From Algoriphagus iocasae (GTDB lineage Bacteria > Bacteroidota > Bacteroidia > Cytophagales > Cyclobacteriaceae): a stretch of DNA of 64,000 bases. The number at the start of each line of letters is the position of its first letter. Position 1 is the stretch's first letter. The stretch is taken from assembly GCF_014206875.1 (NCBI RefSeq), contig NZ_JACIJO010000002.1, positions 744,001-808,000 of the forward strand, written 5' to 3'. The position numbers and the translations under genes were made by a program. The notes beneath the pieces are model-generated. The model saw only the letters and a list, made by a program, of their open reading frames with translations, had not been told where the DNA came from and did not search any database. Shown here one piece after another: positions 36,333 to 45,485 of the stretch.

Positions 36333-36741
36333 GGGAGCAATTTCCCCAGAGTTCATAGCAGATTCTATCGCCAAGCATCAAGGCAAACACAGTATTGGTG
36401 CCCATAATATCTTTTTGGGTCAGGTGAGAGGGGATGAAGTCGATGGTAAAAAGGTAGAATCGATAGAGTTTACCAGCTATGAGGAAATGGCCAATGAAAA
36501 ACTTCATGAGATCCGGGAAGCTGCTTTTGAGAAGTTTGATCTGACCTGCATACATATCTATCACAGTTTAGGAAATGTGAAAGTTGGAGGAATTTGCATC
36601 TTCGTTTTTGTCTCTGCACCTCGCAGAAAACAAGTATATGAGGCCACCGAATGGCTAGTGAATCAGGTGAAAACGGAAGTTCCGATTTTTGGGAAGGAGA
36701 TATTTGAGAACGAGGAGTCACAGTGGAAGGTTAATAGTTGA
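36313..36741 (+). CDS. moaE: Molybdopterin synthase catalytic subunit MoaE
   Basis: 142 residues. Recognised by IGAHNIFLGQVRGDEVDGK, FTSYEEMANEKLHEIREAA, HSLGNVKVGGICIFVFVSAP and QVKTEVPIFGKEIFE, the last holding the catalytic lysine that pairs with the MoaD C-terminus. MoaE converts cyclic pyranopterin to molybdopterin. It overlaps the end of the moeB gene. A non-coding repeat array of about 1 kb separates it from the next cofactor gene. Confidence 0.95.
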   Translation: MKKVFLEGAISPEFIADSIAKHQGKHSIGAHNIFLGQVRGDEVDGKKVESIEFTSYEEMANEKLHEIREAAFEKFDLTCIHIYHSLGNVKVGGICIFVFVSAPRRKQVYEATEWLVNQVKTEVPIFGKEIFENEESQWKVNS

Positions 36742-36744
36742 GGA

Positions 36745-37765
36745 AATCAGAAGTTTAAAAAGTTTTCAGTTGGCAGTCGCAGTAGGCAGTGTGAAAAGTC
36801 AGAAAGCTAAAGTCAGAAGTCTGAAAAGGGAAAAGAAAATAGGTAACGGAATGAATGTCAGGCTGAGCGGAGTCGAAGCCATTTCTTTCACAGTGAAAAA
36901 AAAGTAGTCATTAGGAAGAACATAAATTCAGAAAGCTGAAATCAGAAGTTTAAAAAGTTTTCAGTAGGCAGTCGCAGTTGGCAGTTGGGGAAGTCAGAAA
37001 GCTAAATTTAGAAGTCTGAAAAGGAAATAAGAGGTTAGAAACTGAAAATAGGAAACGGAATGAATGTCAGGCTGAGCGGAGTCGAAGCCTTTACTTTCAA
37101 AGTGTAAAAAAAATAGTCTGAAGGAAGGACATAAATTCAGAAGGCTGAATTCAGAAGTTTGAAAAGTTTTCAGTGCGCAGTCGCAGTAGGCAGTGTGAAA
37201 AGTCAGAAAGCTAAAGTCAGAAGTCTGAAAAGGGAAAGAAATTAGAAACTGAAAATAGTAAACGAAATAAATGTCAGGCTGAGCGGAGTCGAAGCCATTT
37301 CTTTCACTTGATAAAAAGTAGTCAGTAGGAAGGGCATAAATTCAGAAAGCTGAAATCAGAAGTTTAAAAAGTTTTCAGTGCGAAGTCGCAGTTGGCAGTT
37401 GGGGAAGTCAGAAAGCTAAAGTCAGAAGTCTGAAAAGGGAAAGAAATTAGAAACTGAAAATAGTAAACGGAATAAATGTCAGGCTGAGCGGAGTCGAAGC
37501 CATTTCTTTCACTTGATAAAAAGTAGTCAGTAGGAAGGGCATAAATTCAGAAAGCTGAAATCAGAAGTTTAAAAAGTTTTCAGTTGGCAGTCGCAGTAGG
37601 CAGTGTGGAAAGTCAGAAAGCTAAATTTAGAAGTCTGAAAAGGGAAAGAAATTAGAAACTGAAAATAGGAAACGGAATAAATGTCAGGCTGAGCGGAGTC
37701 AAAGCCTTTTCCTTCACAGTGATAAAAAGTAGTCAGTAGGAAGGGCATAAATTCAGAAAGCTGAC
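36745..37765 (+). repeat. Array of about five 205-209 bp tandem repeats in the molybdenum cofactor operon
   Basis: The marker GTCAGGCTGAGCGGAGTC recurs at 36857, 37066, 37273, 37478 and 37683, with steps of 209, 207, 205 and 205. A second marker AGTTTTCAGT recurs at 36761, 36956, 37165, 37370 and 37575. The unit also contains CAGTCGCAGT-type short runs and the small palindromes TTCAGAAAGCTGAA and TCAGAAGTCTGA. A sixth, truncated unit ends near 37765. Units are near-identical toward the 3' end and slightly diverged at the 5' end. The length is not a multiple of three and stop codons occur in all frames, so it encodes no repeat protein. No terminator is seen inside. Confidence 0.95.
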
Positions 37766-37787
37766 AAGTAAATTTTGAAAATTAGAA

Positions 37788-38705
37788 ATGGTAGATATTA
37801 CTCATAAAATAACCACGCTAAGAATTGCAAAGGCAAAAGCCATTGTGCAGGTAAGTATGCCTGAAACGATTACGGCTGTGGTAGAAAATAAAGTGCCGAA
37901 AGGAAATGTCTTCGAGATGGCCAAAGTTGCCGGTCTTTTCGCCGTAAAAAACACACATATTACCATTCCTGATTGCCACCCTCTTCCGATAGAATATACG
38001 GCAGTTGAGTATGAGATTCAGGGTTTGGAAATTCATATCTTCATCACCGTCAAAACGGTATACAAAACAGGCGTGGAGGTTGAAGCCATGCATGGAGCGT
38101 CGGTGATTGCATTGACCATGTATGACATGTTAAAGCCGATTGATAAAGGGATTGTGATTCGAGAAGTGGGTTTGGTGGAGAAAAAAGGCGGAAAGAGCAG
38201 CTTTAAGCAGCAAAGCCCGAATTCCATCAATGCTGCTGTGATTGTCTGTTCGGATTCTGTCTCCAAAGGCATCAAAGAAGATGCAGCCGGAAAAGCCATT
38301 GTGGCAAAACTGGAATCCATGGAGGTGGAAATTACTTCTTATGAGGTGATTCCGGATGAACTGGAACAGATTCGTCAAAAGGCATTGGAATATGCAGACA
38401 CTAACAAACTGGTGATTTTTTCCGGAGGAACAGGACTTTCCAAGCGGGATGTGACTCCAGAGGCTTTAGAACCAATTTTGGAAAGAAGAATTCCTGGTAT
38501 TGAAGAAGCCATCCGTAGTTATGGCCAAAAAATAATGCCTTATGCGATGCTTTCCAGATCGGTGGCTGGAACGATCGGGGACTGTTTGGTTTTGGCTTTG
38601 CCAGGATCCACAAATGGAGCAAAGGAATCCATGGACGCGGTTTTCCCACATTTATTGCATGTATTTAAAGTATTGAGAGGAACGCAACATGACGGAAAAG
38701 ACTGA
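37788..38705 (+). CDS. moaCB: Fused MoaC-MoaB molybdenum cofactor biosynthesis protein
   Basis: 305 residues in two domains. Residues 1-145 are MoaC (cyclic pyranopterin monophosphate synthase): KVAGLFAVKNTH with the active lysine, CHPLPIEY and MHGASVIALTMYDMLKPIDKG. Residues about 150-305 are MoaB/MogA-like: AAVIVCSDSVSKG, VIPDELEQIRQ, FSGGTGLSKRDVTPEA and ALPGSTNGAKESMDAVFPH, the molybdopterin adenylylating fold. The fusion links an early and a late step of the pathway. The first ATG follows the repeat array by about 22 bases. The stop overlaps the moaA start by 17 bases. Confidence 0.95.
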   Translation: MVDITHKITTLRIAKAKAIVQVSMPETITAVVENKVPKGNVFEMAKVAGLFAVKNTHITIPDCHPLPIEYTAVEYEIQGLEIHIFITVKTVYKTGVEVEAMHGASVIALTMYDMLKPIDKGIVIREVGLVEKKGGKSSFKQQSPNSINAAVIVCSDSVSKGIKEDAAGKAIVAKLESMEVEITSYEVIPDELEQIRQKALEYADTNKLVIFSGGTGLSKRDVTPEALEPILERRIPGIEEAIRSYGQKIMPYAMLSRSVAGTIGDCLVLALPGSTNGAKESMDAVFPHLLHVFKVLRGTQHDGKD

Positions 38706-39705
38706 AAATCTTCAGGTACTCAAAGATCAATTTGGTAGGAAACACGACTATCTCAGGATCTCTCTGATCGAGAAATGCAATCTGCGTTGCCAGTATTGCA
38801 TGCCCGAAGAGGGGATCCCTTTGACTCCTTCCAAGTTTATCATGAATGCTTCAGAAATAGAAAGTCTGGCGAAAACCTTTGTGGGGATGGGAGTGAAGAA
38901 AATCCGATTGACAGGGGGAGAACCGTTGTTGAGAAAGGATTTTGAGGATATACTGAGTCGCTTGTCGAAGTTGGATGTGGATCTTTCCATTACAACCAAT
39001 GGAATTTTGGCCGATCGCTTTCTCCCTATATTTAAAAAGCACCGACTCAAAAAAGTCAATTTCAGCCTTGATACCCTAAAAGAGGAGCGATTTAAGGAAA
39101 TTACCAGAAGATCAGGCTATGAGAAAACCATGGAGAATCTCGACCTGTTTATTCGGGAAGGATTTGAAGTGAAATTGAATATTGTACTGATGAAGGGCAT
39201 CAATGATGATGAGGTGGTGGACTTTGTGAAATTTACCAAGGATTTGCCGATTTCGGCTCGATTTATCGAGTTTATGCCTTTTGATGGAAATAAATGGGAT
39301 CGGTCCAAAATGGTATCCGAACAAGAGGTTTTAGCTGCAGTAGGATCCACTTTGGGTTCAGAAAATTTAATAGCACTTCCTGATGAGGAGAATCTGACTG
39401 CAAGAAAATTTCAGATCAAGGGATACCAAGGGAATTTTGGGGTGATTTCATCTGTCACCAATCCCTTTTGCGGTACCTGCAACAGAATCCGCTTAACTGC
39501 CAATGGTAGAATCAAAAACTGCCTGTTTTCTAATCTAGAAACTGATTTGTTGACTGCTCACAGAGCAGGTGAAGATGTAGAGCAATTGATCTTGGAAACC
39601 ATTCTTCGTAAAAAGGCCGTGCGTGCCGGTATGGATAATTTAGAAAAATTGTCTGACCCCAACTTACATTCCGATAATCGCAGTATGATTGCGATTGGGG
39701 GATAA
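38689..39705 (+). CDS. moaA: GTP 3',8-cyclase MoaA (radical SAM)
   Basis: 338 residues. The radical-SAM cluster is CNLRCQYC (Cys-30, 34, 37), then GGEPLLRKD, and the second cluster motif CGTCNRIRLTANGRIKNCLF near the C-terminus. It ends in a GG tail (IAIGG) as active MoaA proteins do. MoaA starts the cofactor pathway by rearranging GTP to 3',8-cyclo-GTP, the substrate of MoaC, whose gene is directly upstream and overlaps it. Last gene of the operon; 141 bases separate it from the convergent hydrolase gene. Confidence 0.97.
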   Translation: MTEKTENLQVLKDQFGRKHDYLRISLIEKCNLRCQYCMPEEGIPLTPSKFIMNASEIESLAKTFVGMGVKKIRLTGGEPLLRKDFEDILSRLSKLDVDLSITTNGILADRFLPIFKKHRLKKVNFSLDTLKEERFKEITRRSGYEKTMENLDLFIREGFEVKLNIVLMKGINDDEVVDFVKFTKDLPISARFIEFMPFDGNKWDRSKMVSEQEVLAAVGSTLGSENLIALPDEENLTARKFQIKGYQGNFGVISSVTNPFCGTCNRIRLTANGRIKNCLFSNLETDLLTAHRAGEDVEQLILETILRKKAVRAGMDNLEKLSDPNLHSDNRSMIAIGG

Positions 39706-39846
39706 GTATTAATGCATTGAAGTTTACTCTAAAGATTTATTGATAATATCTAAAGATCCAGATTTTAAATCTGATGATTTAAGTTCAGCTAAATAAAACC
39801 AATTGTCCGAGGACTTTTCAGCTGACCATAGACATCAAACACCCAT

Positions 39847-41505
39847 TTAATCCACTCTTACAAACTTGACATTTTTGATTCTGTCACCATTGAGATAGAG
39901 TGCAGGAATTTTAGACTCTATCTTTCGAATTTCCACCCCATAGTTTCCAACAAGTAATTTGGAAGGAGAAATTAATAAGCCATTTCTTGGGTCACCATCT
40001 GCAAGACTTATCTGATAATTCTGATCCTTGAGGTATTCAATGTTCAACTTCGTATTTGTTTCCGTGTTTAGATAAATACCTTCCAAACTTTTGAACTCAA
40101 AACCTCTAAAATCTGCATTCAATTTTGTCAAGGAATAGGGAGCATGATTAATATAATAGGCTGTGACTTCCAATTCTCCATCTTTTGAATAAGTAAATTC
40201 CTGCTTAAAGTCCGGGTCGTATTTCTGATGAAAAATATTAGCAGCTTCCCTTTCGAGTTCCACATCATTTCTGCCATTTCTAATCAGAAAAAGACTTCCA
40301 TCCCGCATTTCGAACTGGAAGGTGAAATCATTTTCCGTCAAATAAGTGCCTTCAATTTCTGCCTCAGAAACCATCTCACCAACACTTTCTGGCTTGGTCA
40401 CCAGGTATTTTTGAGCTTCCTCCAGATCAAAGATAACATCCGCCATCTGCCTTGTCTGCATGGATGGAATTGATTTTCCCGTATTAGTCAACGTAACCAT
40501 AGAAATATTCTGATCAGTAAACCTCAGTACTGTTGCTTTCCAGGCTCCAGTAGCTCCTTCGTGAAAGCTGTAATCCAAGCCTTTGTACTTCCCAAATTCT
40601 AGCGCAAATCCATAATTTTTGAATTCAGAACCAGGAATTACCTCCTGGCTTTTTTTGATTATTTCCGGATTAATGCGAGTGATAGCTTTTCCTTGCACCA
40701 CTTTTTCCCATTGGATTTGGTCCTCCAGTGTAGAGAAAAGATTTCCATCCCCCACTGCATTCCACATCCAATTGTAGCCTGTCCAAGTATCAAAATTAAA
40801 ATACGCATAAGCGATTGGTCCTCGAATGGAAGTATGATCAGGTTCAAATGAAGTATTTGGCATATTCAGATCCTGAAACATCTGATTGGTATAGGCCACA
40901 AAACTTTTCCCTGATAGTTTCTCTATTATAAGAGCTAATAAAATGTAATTGCTGTTGCTATACAGAAACTTACTACCCGGACTAAAATTCAAATCCTGTT
41001 GCTTCTGTAGAAGAGCAAATACGTCTAGATTGTCATAGGTTTGTTGCCACCAAGTAATTCCCTGCAAAGCCCATAAATCGTAGCAATCCCGGATCCCACT
41101 GGTATGGTTCAGCAGATGCTGTATGGTGATTTCTTCTTTTATTTTTGGGAATAAATCTGGAAAAAACTTTCTCAAGTCGTCTGATAAATCCAGTTTTCCA
41201 CTTTCGATTAGAGTTAGAATGGCAAGGGCTGTAAACTGCTTTCCATTGGATGCCAAATTAAACCGGGTATTTTCTCCGATCTCCACACTGTCCTCCAAAT
41301 CAGCAAAACCAGAATATTTTTTAAAAATCACATTTCCATCTTTGATAATTGCAGTTGCAATTCCGGGAGCATTTGGAGGTACATCCTGAGTGGCAATTGA
41401 CTCAAGCTCTTGAAGCTTTTCTTTGGAAATTACCTCTGTAATTTGGGCTAATAAAGGCGTCGCCGAAAGAAGAAATAAGGTGATTACAATGGAAAGAGAT
41501 TTCAT
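39847..41505 (-). CDS. Secreted serine hydrolase of the beta-lactamase/class C family
   Basis: The ATG at 41505 gives a signal peptide ending LLAQ; an upstream frame to 41547 is polar. 552 residues. Residues about 20-350 hold the class C/penicillin-binding fold: ASNGKQFTAL with the SxxK nucleophile motif, LLNHTSGIRDCYD, YSNSNY as the YxN motif, and FHEGATGAW in the position of the third box. The C-terminal 200 residues are a beta-rich accessory part of the kind seen in Bacteroidota esterases/peptidases. Substrate may be a D-amino-acid peptide or ester. The AraC gene immediately upstream on the same strand (73-base gap) may form an operon with it. Confidence 0.88.
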   Translation of the reverse strand: MKSLSIVITLFLLSATPLLAQITEVISKEKLQELESIATQDVPPNAPGIATAIIKDGNVIFKKYSGFADLEDSVEIGENTRFNLASNGKQFTALAILTLIESGKLDLSDDLRKFFPDLFPKIKEEITIQHLLNHTSGIRDCYDLWALQGITWWQQTYDNLDVFALLQKQQDLNFSPGSKFLYSNSNYILLALIIEKLSGKSFVAYTNQMFQDLNMPNTSFEPDHTSIRGPIAYAYFNFDTWTGYNWMWNAVGDGNLFSTLEDQIQWEKVVQGKAITRINPEIIKKSQEVIPGSEFKNYGFALEFGKYKGLDYSFHEGATGAWKATVLRFTDQNISMVTLTNTGKSIPSMQTRQMADVIFDLEEAQKYLVTKPESVGEMVSEAEIEGTYLTENDFTFQFEMRDGSLFLIRNGRNDVELEREAANIFHQKYDPDFKQEFTYSKDGELEVTAYYINHAPYSLTKLNADFRGFEFKSLEGIYLNTETNTKLNIEYLKDQNYQISLADGDPRNGLLISPSKLLVGNYGVEIRKIESKIPALYLNGDRIKNVKFVRVD

Positions 41506-41578
41506 GTGTACTTCTTTTTTCTTGCAATGATCCCTCATACTATCCAAAAAAGAGCTTCAAATCCTGATTTGACACACA

Positions 41579-42742
41579 TTATTGGAAATTTTCTTTGATA
41601 TAATCGTTAGGAGAGCGGGATGTGTGTCTTTTAAAGGCCCTATTGAAAGTGGATTTGGAATTGAAGCCTACCTCCAGCGCTAGACCAAGCAAGGTCTGAA
41701 TAGTATGTTCACCTGCTTCCATTTTTTTGATAACGGCTTTGACCCGGTACTGATTTATGAAATCATTGAAGTTCATATCATAACCTTGGTTGATGACCTG
41801 CGAAATTTTCTTGGAGTGAGTATCCAGCTTTTGAGAGATTTCGAATATTGATAATTCTGGATTCTCATAAATTCGCTCGATTCGCATCAAACGATCAATT
41901 TTTTCTTTCCAGATTTCTAAATCCTGTACTTCTACTTTTTCAGAATTGGAAGATTCAGTTGGAGGTAGTATCCTTTTTTGATCCGGTGAAGTTTCTAAAA
42001 ATGAGGTGACCGAACGGATAGAGTTCAGATATCCACTGAGAGAGATATAATAGAATAGGATGGAGAAAACCAGGTAATACCAGAATTTCCTTCCAAACTC
42101 AGCCCATTCAGGATTGAGAATGAAAAATAGGCCTCGAAAAATCAATAAACCCAGGAATGCAATCAGAAATCGCTGCGCCCATTTAAAAGTAATCGAATCT
42201 GCGTAGCTGATGGTATCATAGGTGATATTCCTGTAAGTTTTATATGATTTTAAGCTTAAGATCAAGTATAAAACCAAAGAGACAAATCCAGCCAATTGAT
42301 ATTCGAATATAAAATCCTTGTCTCGTCCATCTTCATAAAAATAGGCTTCTTTTAAAATGACTTTATCCATTAAAAAGATCGAAAGGGAATAAAGAAGATA
42401 TAAAAAGGCAGGTAAAAAATGAAAATAATCGACCTTTCGAAAGGTAAATGTTCTATCAAATAAGCTTTTGCAATAGAAGTATAAGATAGGTGGCAAAAGC
42501 AGAAGTTGCTGGAAAGGGATATAAAATAAAATATCCCGATATGGATTTTCTGTATACCAACCAGCATATCCCAGCATAAATGGGGAAATGTATAAGGTGC
42601 ATAGGAAAGTGAAAAGACTCAACCAATAGCTAGGCTTGTCGTTACTTTGGATTCCTTTCACTAGAAGGAGACAAGAGAAAATCAGCCCATGCAGGAAAAA
42701 GACAAATAATAGAGAACTCTTGGAGTTAAAATCAAAAAGCAT
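41579..42742 (-). CDS. AraC family transcriptional regulator with membrane-embedded N-terminal half
   Basis: 387 residues. Residues 1-235 carry about seven hydrophobic helices (for example LLFVFFLHGLIFSCLLLV, IPFQQLLLLPPILYFYC). A charged linker is followed by an AraC DNA-binding domain from about 280 to 387: ISQKLDTHSKKISQVINQGY, DFINQYRVKAVIKK, ALEVGFNSKSTFNRAFK and TSRSPNDYI. Same architecture as the regulator near the sulfatase block, but a clearly different sequence. Located just upstream of the hydrolase gene in the same direction, it is a likely regulator of that gene (inference). Confidence 0.92.
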   Translation of the reverse strand: MLFDFNSKSSLLFVFFLHGLIFSCLLLVKGIQSNDKPSYWLSLFTFLCTLYISPFMLGYAGWYTENPYRDILFYIPFQQLLLLPPILYFYCKSLFDRTFTFRKVDYFHFLPAFLYLLYSLSIFLMDKVILKEAYFYEDGRDKDFIFEYQLAGFVSLVLYLILSLKSYKTYRNITYDTISYADSITFKWAQRFLIAFLGLLIFRGLFFILNPEWAEFGRKFWYYLVFSILFYYISLSGYLNSIRSVTSFLETSPDQKRILPPTESSNSEKVEVQDLEIWKEKIDRLMRIERIYENPELSIFEISQKLDTHSKKISQVINQGYDMNFNDFINQYRVKAVIKKMEAGEHTIQTLLGLALEVGFNSKSTFNRAFKRHTSRSPNDYIKENFQ

Positions 42743-42915
42743 GGGGCAGGTCTATTACCTTTTTTAAGAGAAATACTATCGTTAAACCTTAAGAATTCAC
42801 AAATAGGGAAGATTTACCTGAAATTTTTAGAGTGAAACAAACATTACTTTCCAGTCAATCGATCTTAATCTTTTGGGTTTAAATCACTTTAAATCAAGAC
42901 TAAAGATACGGTAAC

Positions 42916-43575
42916 TTAAATCAAATCCAGTTCCCCTGCCTTTTGAGTAAGTTCTGCCAAATTGCTCACCTGAAGTTTTTTCATCAGATTAAATCGATGT
43001 GTCTCTGCCGTTCTTCTGCTGATTTTAAGTGCTTCTCCTATTTCATTATTCCCTTTCCCTTTCAAAATCATGTTCAGGGTCTCTTTCTCACGCTTGGTCA
43101 AAAATGCAAGCTGTCCTGGTTCCTCTTCTTTTTCTTGACTAGGAGCAGTCTTTTTTCTTAAATAATTGCTGATAAGGATTCCAGAAATGTCTCCTGAGAA
43201 ATACTTTTTACCATTTAGAATGGCTTGGATTGCTTTGAGAATTTCGGACTTGGAGGAGCCTTTCAGCACATATCCCGCAGCACCATATTCCAGGGCTCCC
43301 ATTACTTGATCTTCAGAATCAAGCATGGTCAGGATCAATATTTTTACTTTAGGGAACTTTTCCGAAAGCTCATCCATACTTTTTACTCCGCCTAATTCAG
43401 GTAGAGCCAAATCCAGAATCAGCAAATCCGGTTTTTTTTGTTCGAGTACCTTGGCAAGTACATTCCCATTAGAAACCTCGTGGATGACTTCTAGTCCTGC
43501 TTCAATTTCTACCAAATATTTGATTCCGTCACGGACGAGTTCTTGATCATCTGCTATAATAACGCTGGCTGGCAT
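42916..43575 (-). CDS. NarL/FixJ-type response regulator
   Basis: 219 residues. The receiver domain has IIADDQELVRDGIKYLV and the phospho-acceptor Asp-55 in LLILDLALPE, with ILTML and the switch GAAGYVLKGSSKSEI. A linker leads to a LuxR-type helix-turn-helix (LTKREKETLNMILKGKGNNE, ISRRTAETHRFNLMKKLQVS). No histidine kinase gene is adjacent, so its sensor is encoded elsewhere. Predicted transcription factor of unknown targets; it is a single-gene unit. Confidence 0.95.
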   Translation of the reverse strand: MPASVIIADDQELVRDGIKYLVEIEAGLEVIHEVSNGNVLAKVLEQKKPDLLILDLALPELGGVKSMDELSEKFPKVKILILTMLDSEDQVMGALEYGAAGYVLKGSSKSEILKAIQAILNGKKYFSGDISGILISNYLRKKTAPSQEKEEEPGQLAFLTKREKETLNMILKGKGNNEIGEALKISRRTAETHRFNLMKKLQVSNLAELTQKAGELDLI

Positions 43576-43741
43576 GAGGGGTATTTTTCAAATTACTTAG
43601 TAAAGTAAGGGAATTTACTTAGGGGGACCCTACGTATAGCGTTGGTTTTTTCCAATCATTTGATTCATTTATAAAAAAGTGGGCAGTTAGGATTTTTTGA
43701 CTTTTTTCTCACTCATTTTTAGAGGTTGATTGACTAAAATC

Positions 43742-43770
43742 AAAAAAAGCACCTCCAGAGAGGTGCTTTC
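43742..43770. terminator. Terminator of ndk
   Basis: AAGCACCTC / GAGGTGCTT arms with the loop CAGA; on the minus strand it is followed by a T run, matching transcription of ndk. Confidence 0.9.
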
Positions 43771-43793
43771 GATAGAAATAATGTGCTAAATAA

Positions 43794-44216
43794 TTAGGCT
43801 ACTCTTTCTGTCTGAGAGAAGAAGAAAGCGCCTTCGATAGCTGCATTTTCGTCGGAGTCAGAACCGTGAACAGCATTAGCTTCGATAGACTTAGCGAAGA
43901 TTTTTCTGATAGTGCCTTCCGCTGCATCAGCTGGATTAGTAGCACCGATTAATTTTCTGAAGTCTTCAACAGCATTGTCTTTTTCAAGAATAGCGGCGAA
44001 GATCGGTCCAGAAGACATATAAGCACAAAGATCAGCGTAGAAAGGTCTTTCTTTGTGAACTTCGTAGAATTTTCCAGCTAGTGCCGGAGTCAATTGGGTA
44101 GCTTTCATTGCCACGATTTTGAAACCTGCTTCTTCAATCATTTTAAGAATAGCGCCTGAGTTGCCTGCTGCGAATGCATCTGGCTTGATCATGGTAAATG
44201 TTCTGTTTGCTGCCAT
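43794..44216 (-). CDS. ndk: Nucleoside diphosphate kinase
   Basis: The ATG at 44216 gives the family start [14 protein letters not shown]; an upstream ATG at 44234 adds six non-family residues. 140 residues. Active-site His-117 lies in NAVHGSDS, with [16 protein letters not shown] and EFYE-equivalent segments ([16 protein letters not shown]) and SGP loop (MSSGPI). The enzyme swaps the gamma phosphate among NDP/NTP pools through a phosphohistidine. Single-gene unit facing away from the DHH phosphoesterase gene. Confidence 0.98.
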   Translation of the reverse strand: MAANRTFTMIKPDAFAAGNSGAILKMIEEAGFKIVAMKATQLTPALAGKFYEVHKERPFYADLCAYMSSGPIFAAILEKDNAVEDFRKLIGATNPADAAEGTIRKIFAKSIEANAVHGSDSDENAAIEGAFFFSQTERVA

Positions 44217-44403
44217 GGGTTTTGTATTTATCATTGGTTCAATTCGGCCGCAAAAATAGGATAATTAAATCCATCTTCCGAGGATTATAAATGATTTATC
44301 AGCTAGATGGCTAATTTTCAGCAAAATGCATAAGTTGGGAATTGTCAAAAAATTACTGACCTTTGCGACTTACTTAGAGCCAAAGTGCCGCTAATTCTAA
44401 AAA

Positions 44404-45438
44404 ATGGACGCATTAGCCTCGTTTAAGAAAGAAATTTCAACCCCCAAAAAAATATTCATTACCACACATGTCAAGCCCGACGCGGATGCATTGGGGTCTT
44501 CATTAGGTATGGCAAATTACCTGATCAAGAAAGGACATGAGGTTTCGGTAGTGACTCCTTCGGATTATCCTTCTTTCCTTAATTGGATGAAAGGCAATGA
44601 TGATGTCTTGGATTTTAGCAAACCAGAGCATCAGGAAATTGCCACACAAAAACTGGAAGAAGCGGATATTATCTTCTGCCTTGATTTCTCAGTTTTAAAT
44701 AGAGTTAACGAATTGGGTGAAATGATCCGTGAATCCAAAGCCTATGTGGTCAATATTGATCACCATCAGGATCCGGAAGATTTTGCTGATTTTGAATATT
44801 CCAGTACCAAAGCTGCAGCTACCTGCGAGTTGGTGTACGAACTGATCGATGAATTGGGAGACAAAGATTTGATCGATAAGGACATTGCCGAATGCCTTTA
44901 CGCTGGAATTATGACCGATACTGGCGGGTTTAGACATCCAAATACGACCAAAAATGTACACTTGGTAGTAGCTGAATTGATAGATCTGGGAGCAAATAGC
45001 TCACAAATTGCCAATTGGATATATGATTCTAATTCCGTCAACCGTTTGAAGTTTATCGGATTTGCAATCAGCCGAAGACTGATTGTGAGAGAAGATCTGC
45101 ATACCGCCTACTTTGCGATTAGCAAAAAAGATCTTAAAAAATATCAAAGCCAGACCGGAGATACTGAAGGATTGGTCAATTATGCTTTATCTTTGGATGG
45201 CATAAAACTGGCTGCTTTGTTTTCTGAGCGGGAAGATGGCATCAAGATCTCATTCAGATCATCCAGTGAAGTAGCAGTAAATAAATTTGCTGCGAAATTC
45301 TTCAATGGAGGAGGTCATAAAAACGCATCTGGAGGCAAATCAACCTTAGGATTAAAAGAAACAGTGGAGCGATTTGAATCATTAGTAGAAGAAAACAGCG
45401 AGTCACTTTTCTCAGAGGAAGCCATCAGCGCCAGCTAA
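44404..45438 (+). CDS. nrnA: DHH family phosphoesterase (NrnA-like, bifunctional oligoribonuclease/PAP phosphatase)
   Basis: 344 residues. DHH-domain motifs: ITTHVKPDADALGSSLG (metal Asp residues), DFSVLNRV, NIDHHQDPEDFAD (DHH box), MTDTGGFRHPNT, and the DHHA1 motif FFNGGGHKNASGGK at the end. NrnA-type enzymes degrade short RNA oligomers (nano-RNA) and often dephosphorylate 3'-phosphoadenosine 5'-phosphate. It is followed by three FKBP lipoprotein genes in the same direction, with a 47-base gap. Confidence 0.92.
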   Translation: MDALASFKKEISTPKKIFITTHVKPDADALGSSLGMANYLIKKGHEVSVVTPSDYPSFLNWMKGNDDVLDFSKPEHQEIATQKLEEADIIFCLDFSVLNRVNELGEMIRESKAYVVNIDHHQDPEDFADFEYSSTKAAATCELVYELIDELGDKDLIDKDIAECLYAGIMTDTGGFRHPNTTKNVHLVVAELIDLGANSSQIANWIYDSNSVNRLKFIGFAISRRLIVREDLHTAYFAISKKDLKKYQSQTGDTEGLVNYALSLDGIKLAALFSEREDGIKISFRSSSEVAVNKFAAKFFNGGGHKNASGGKSTLGLKETVERFESLVEENSESLFSEEAISAS

Positions 45439-45485
45439 AGCAAAAAAACCACCCACTTAATACCTTAGAAATTTCAAAACTCTTT

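Noticed and set aside
36689..36907. 72-codon frame spanning the end of moaE and the first repeat
   Set aside because: It begins inside moaE in another frame, and its repeat part is not conserved across the other units as a reading frame.
36745..37765. CRISPR array or repeat-protein gene
   Set aside because: Units are 205-209 bases, contiguous and nearly identical along their whole length, without spacers. The length is not a multiple of three and every frame contains stops.
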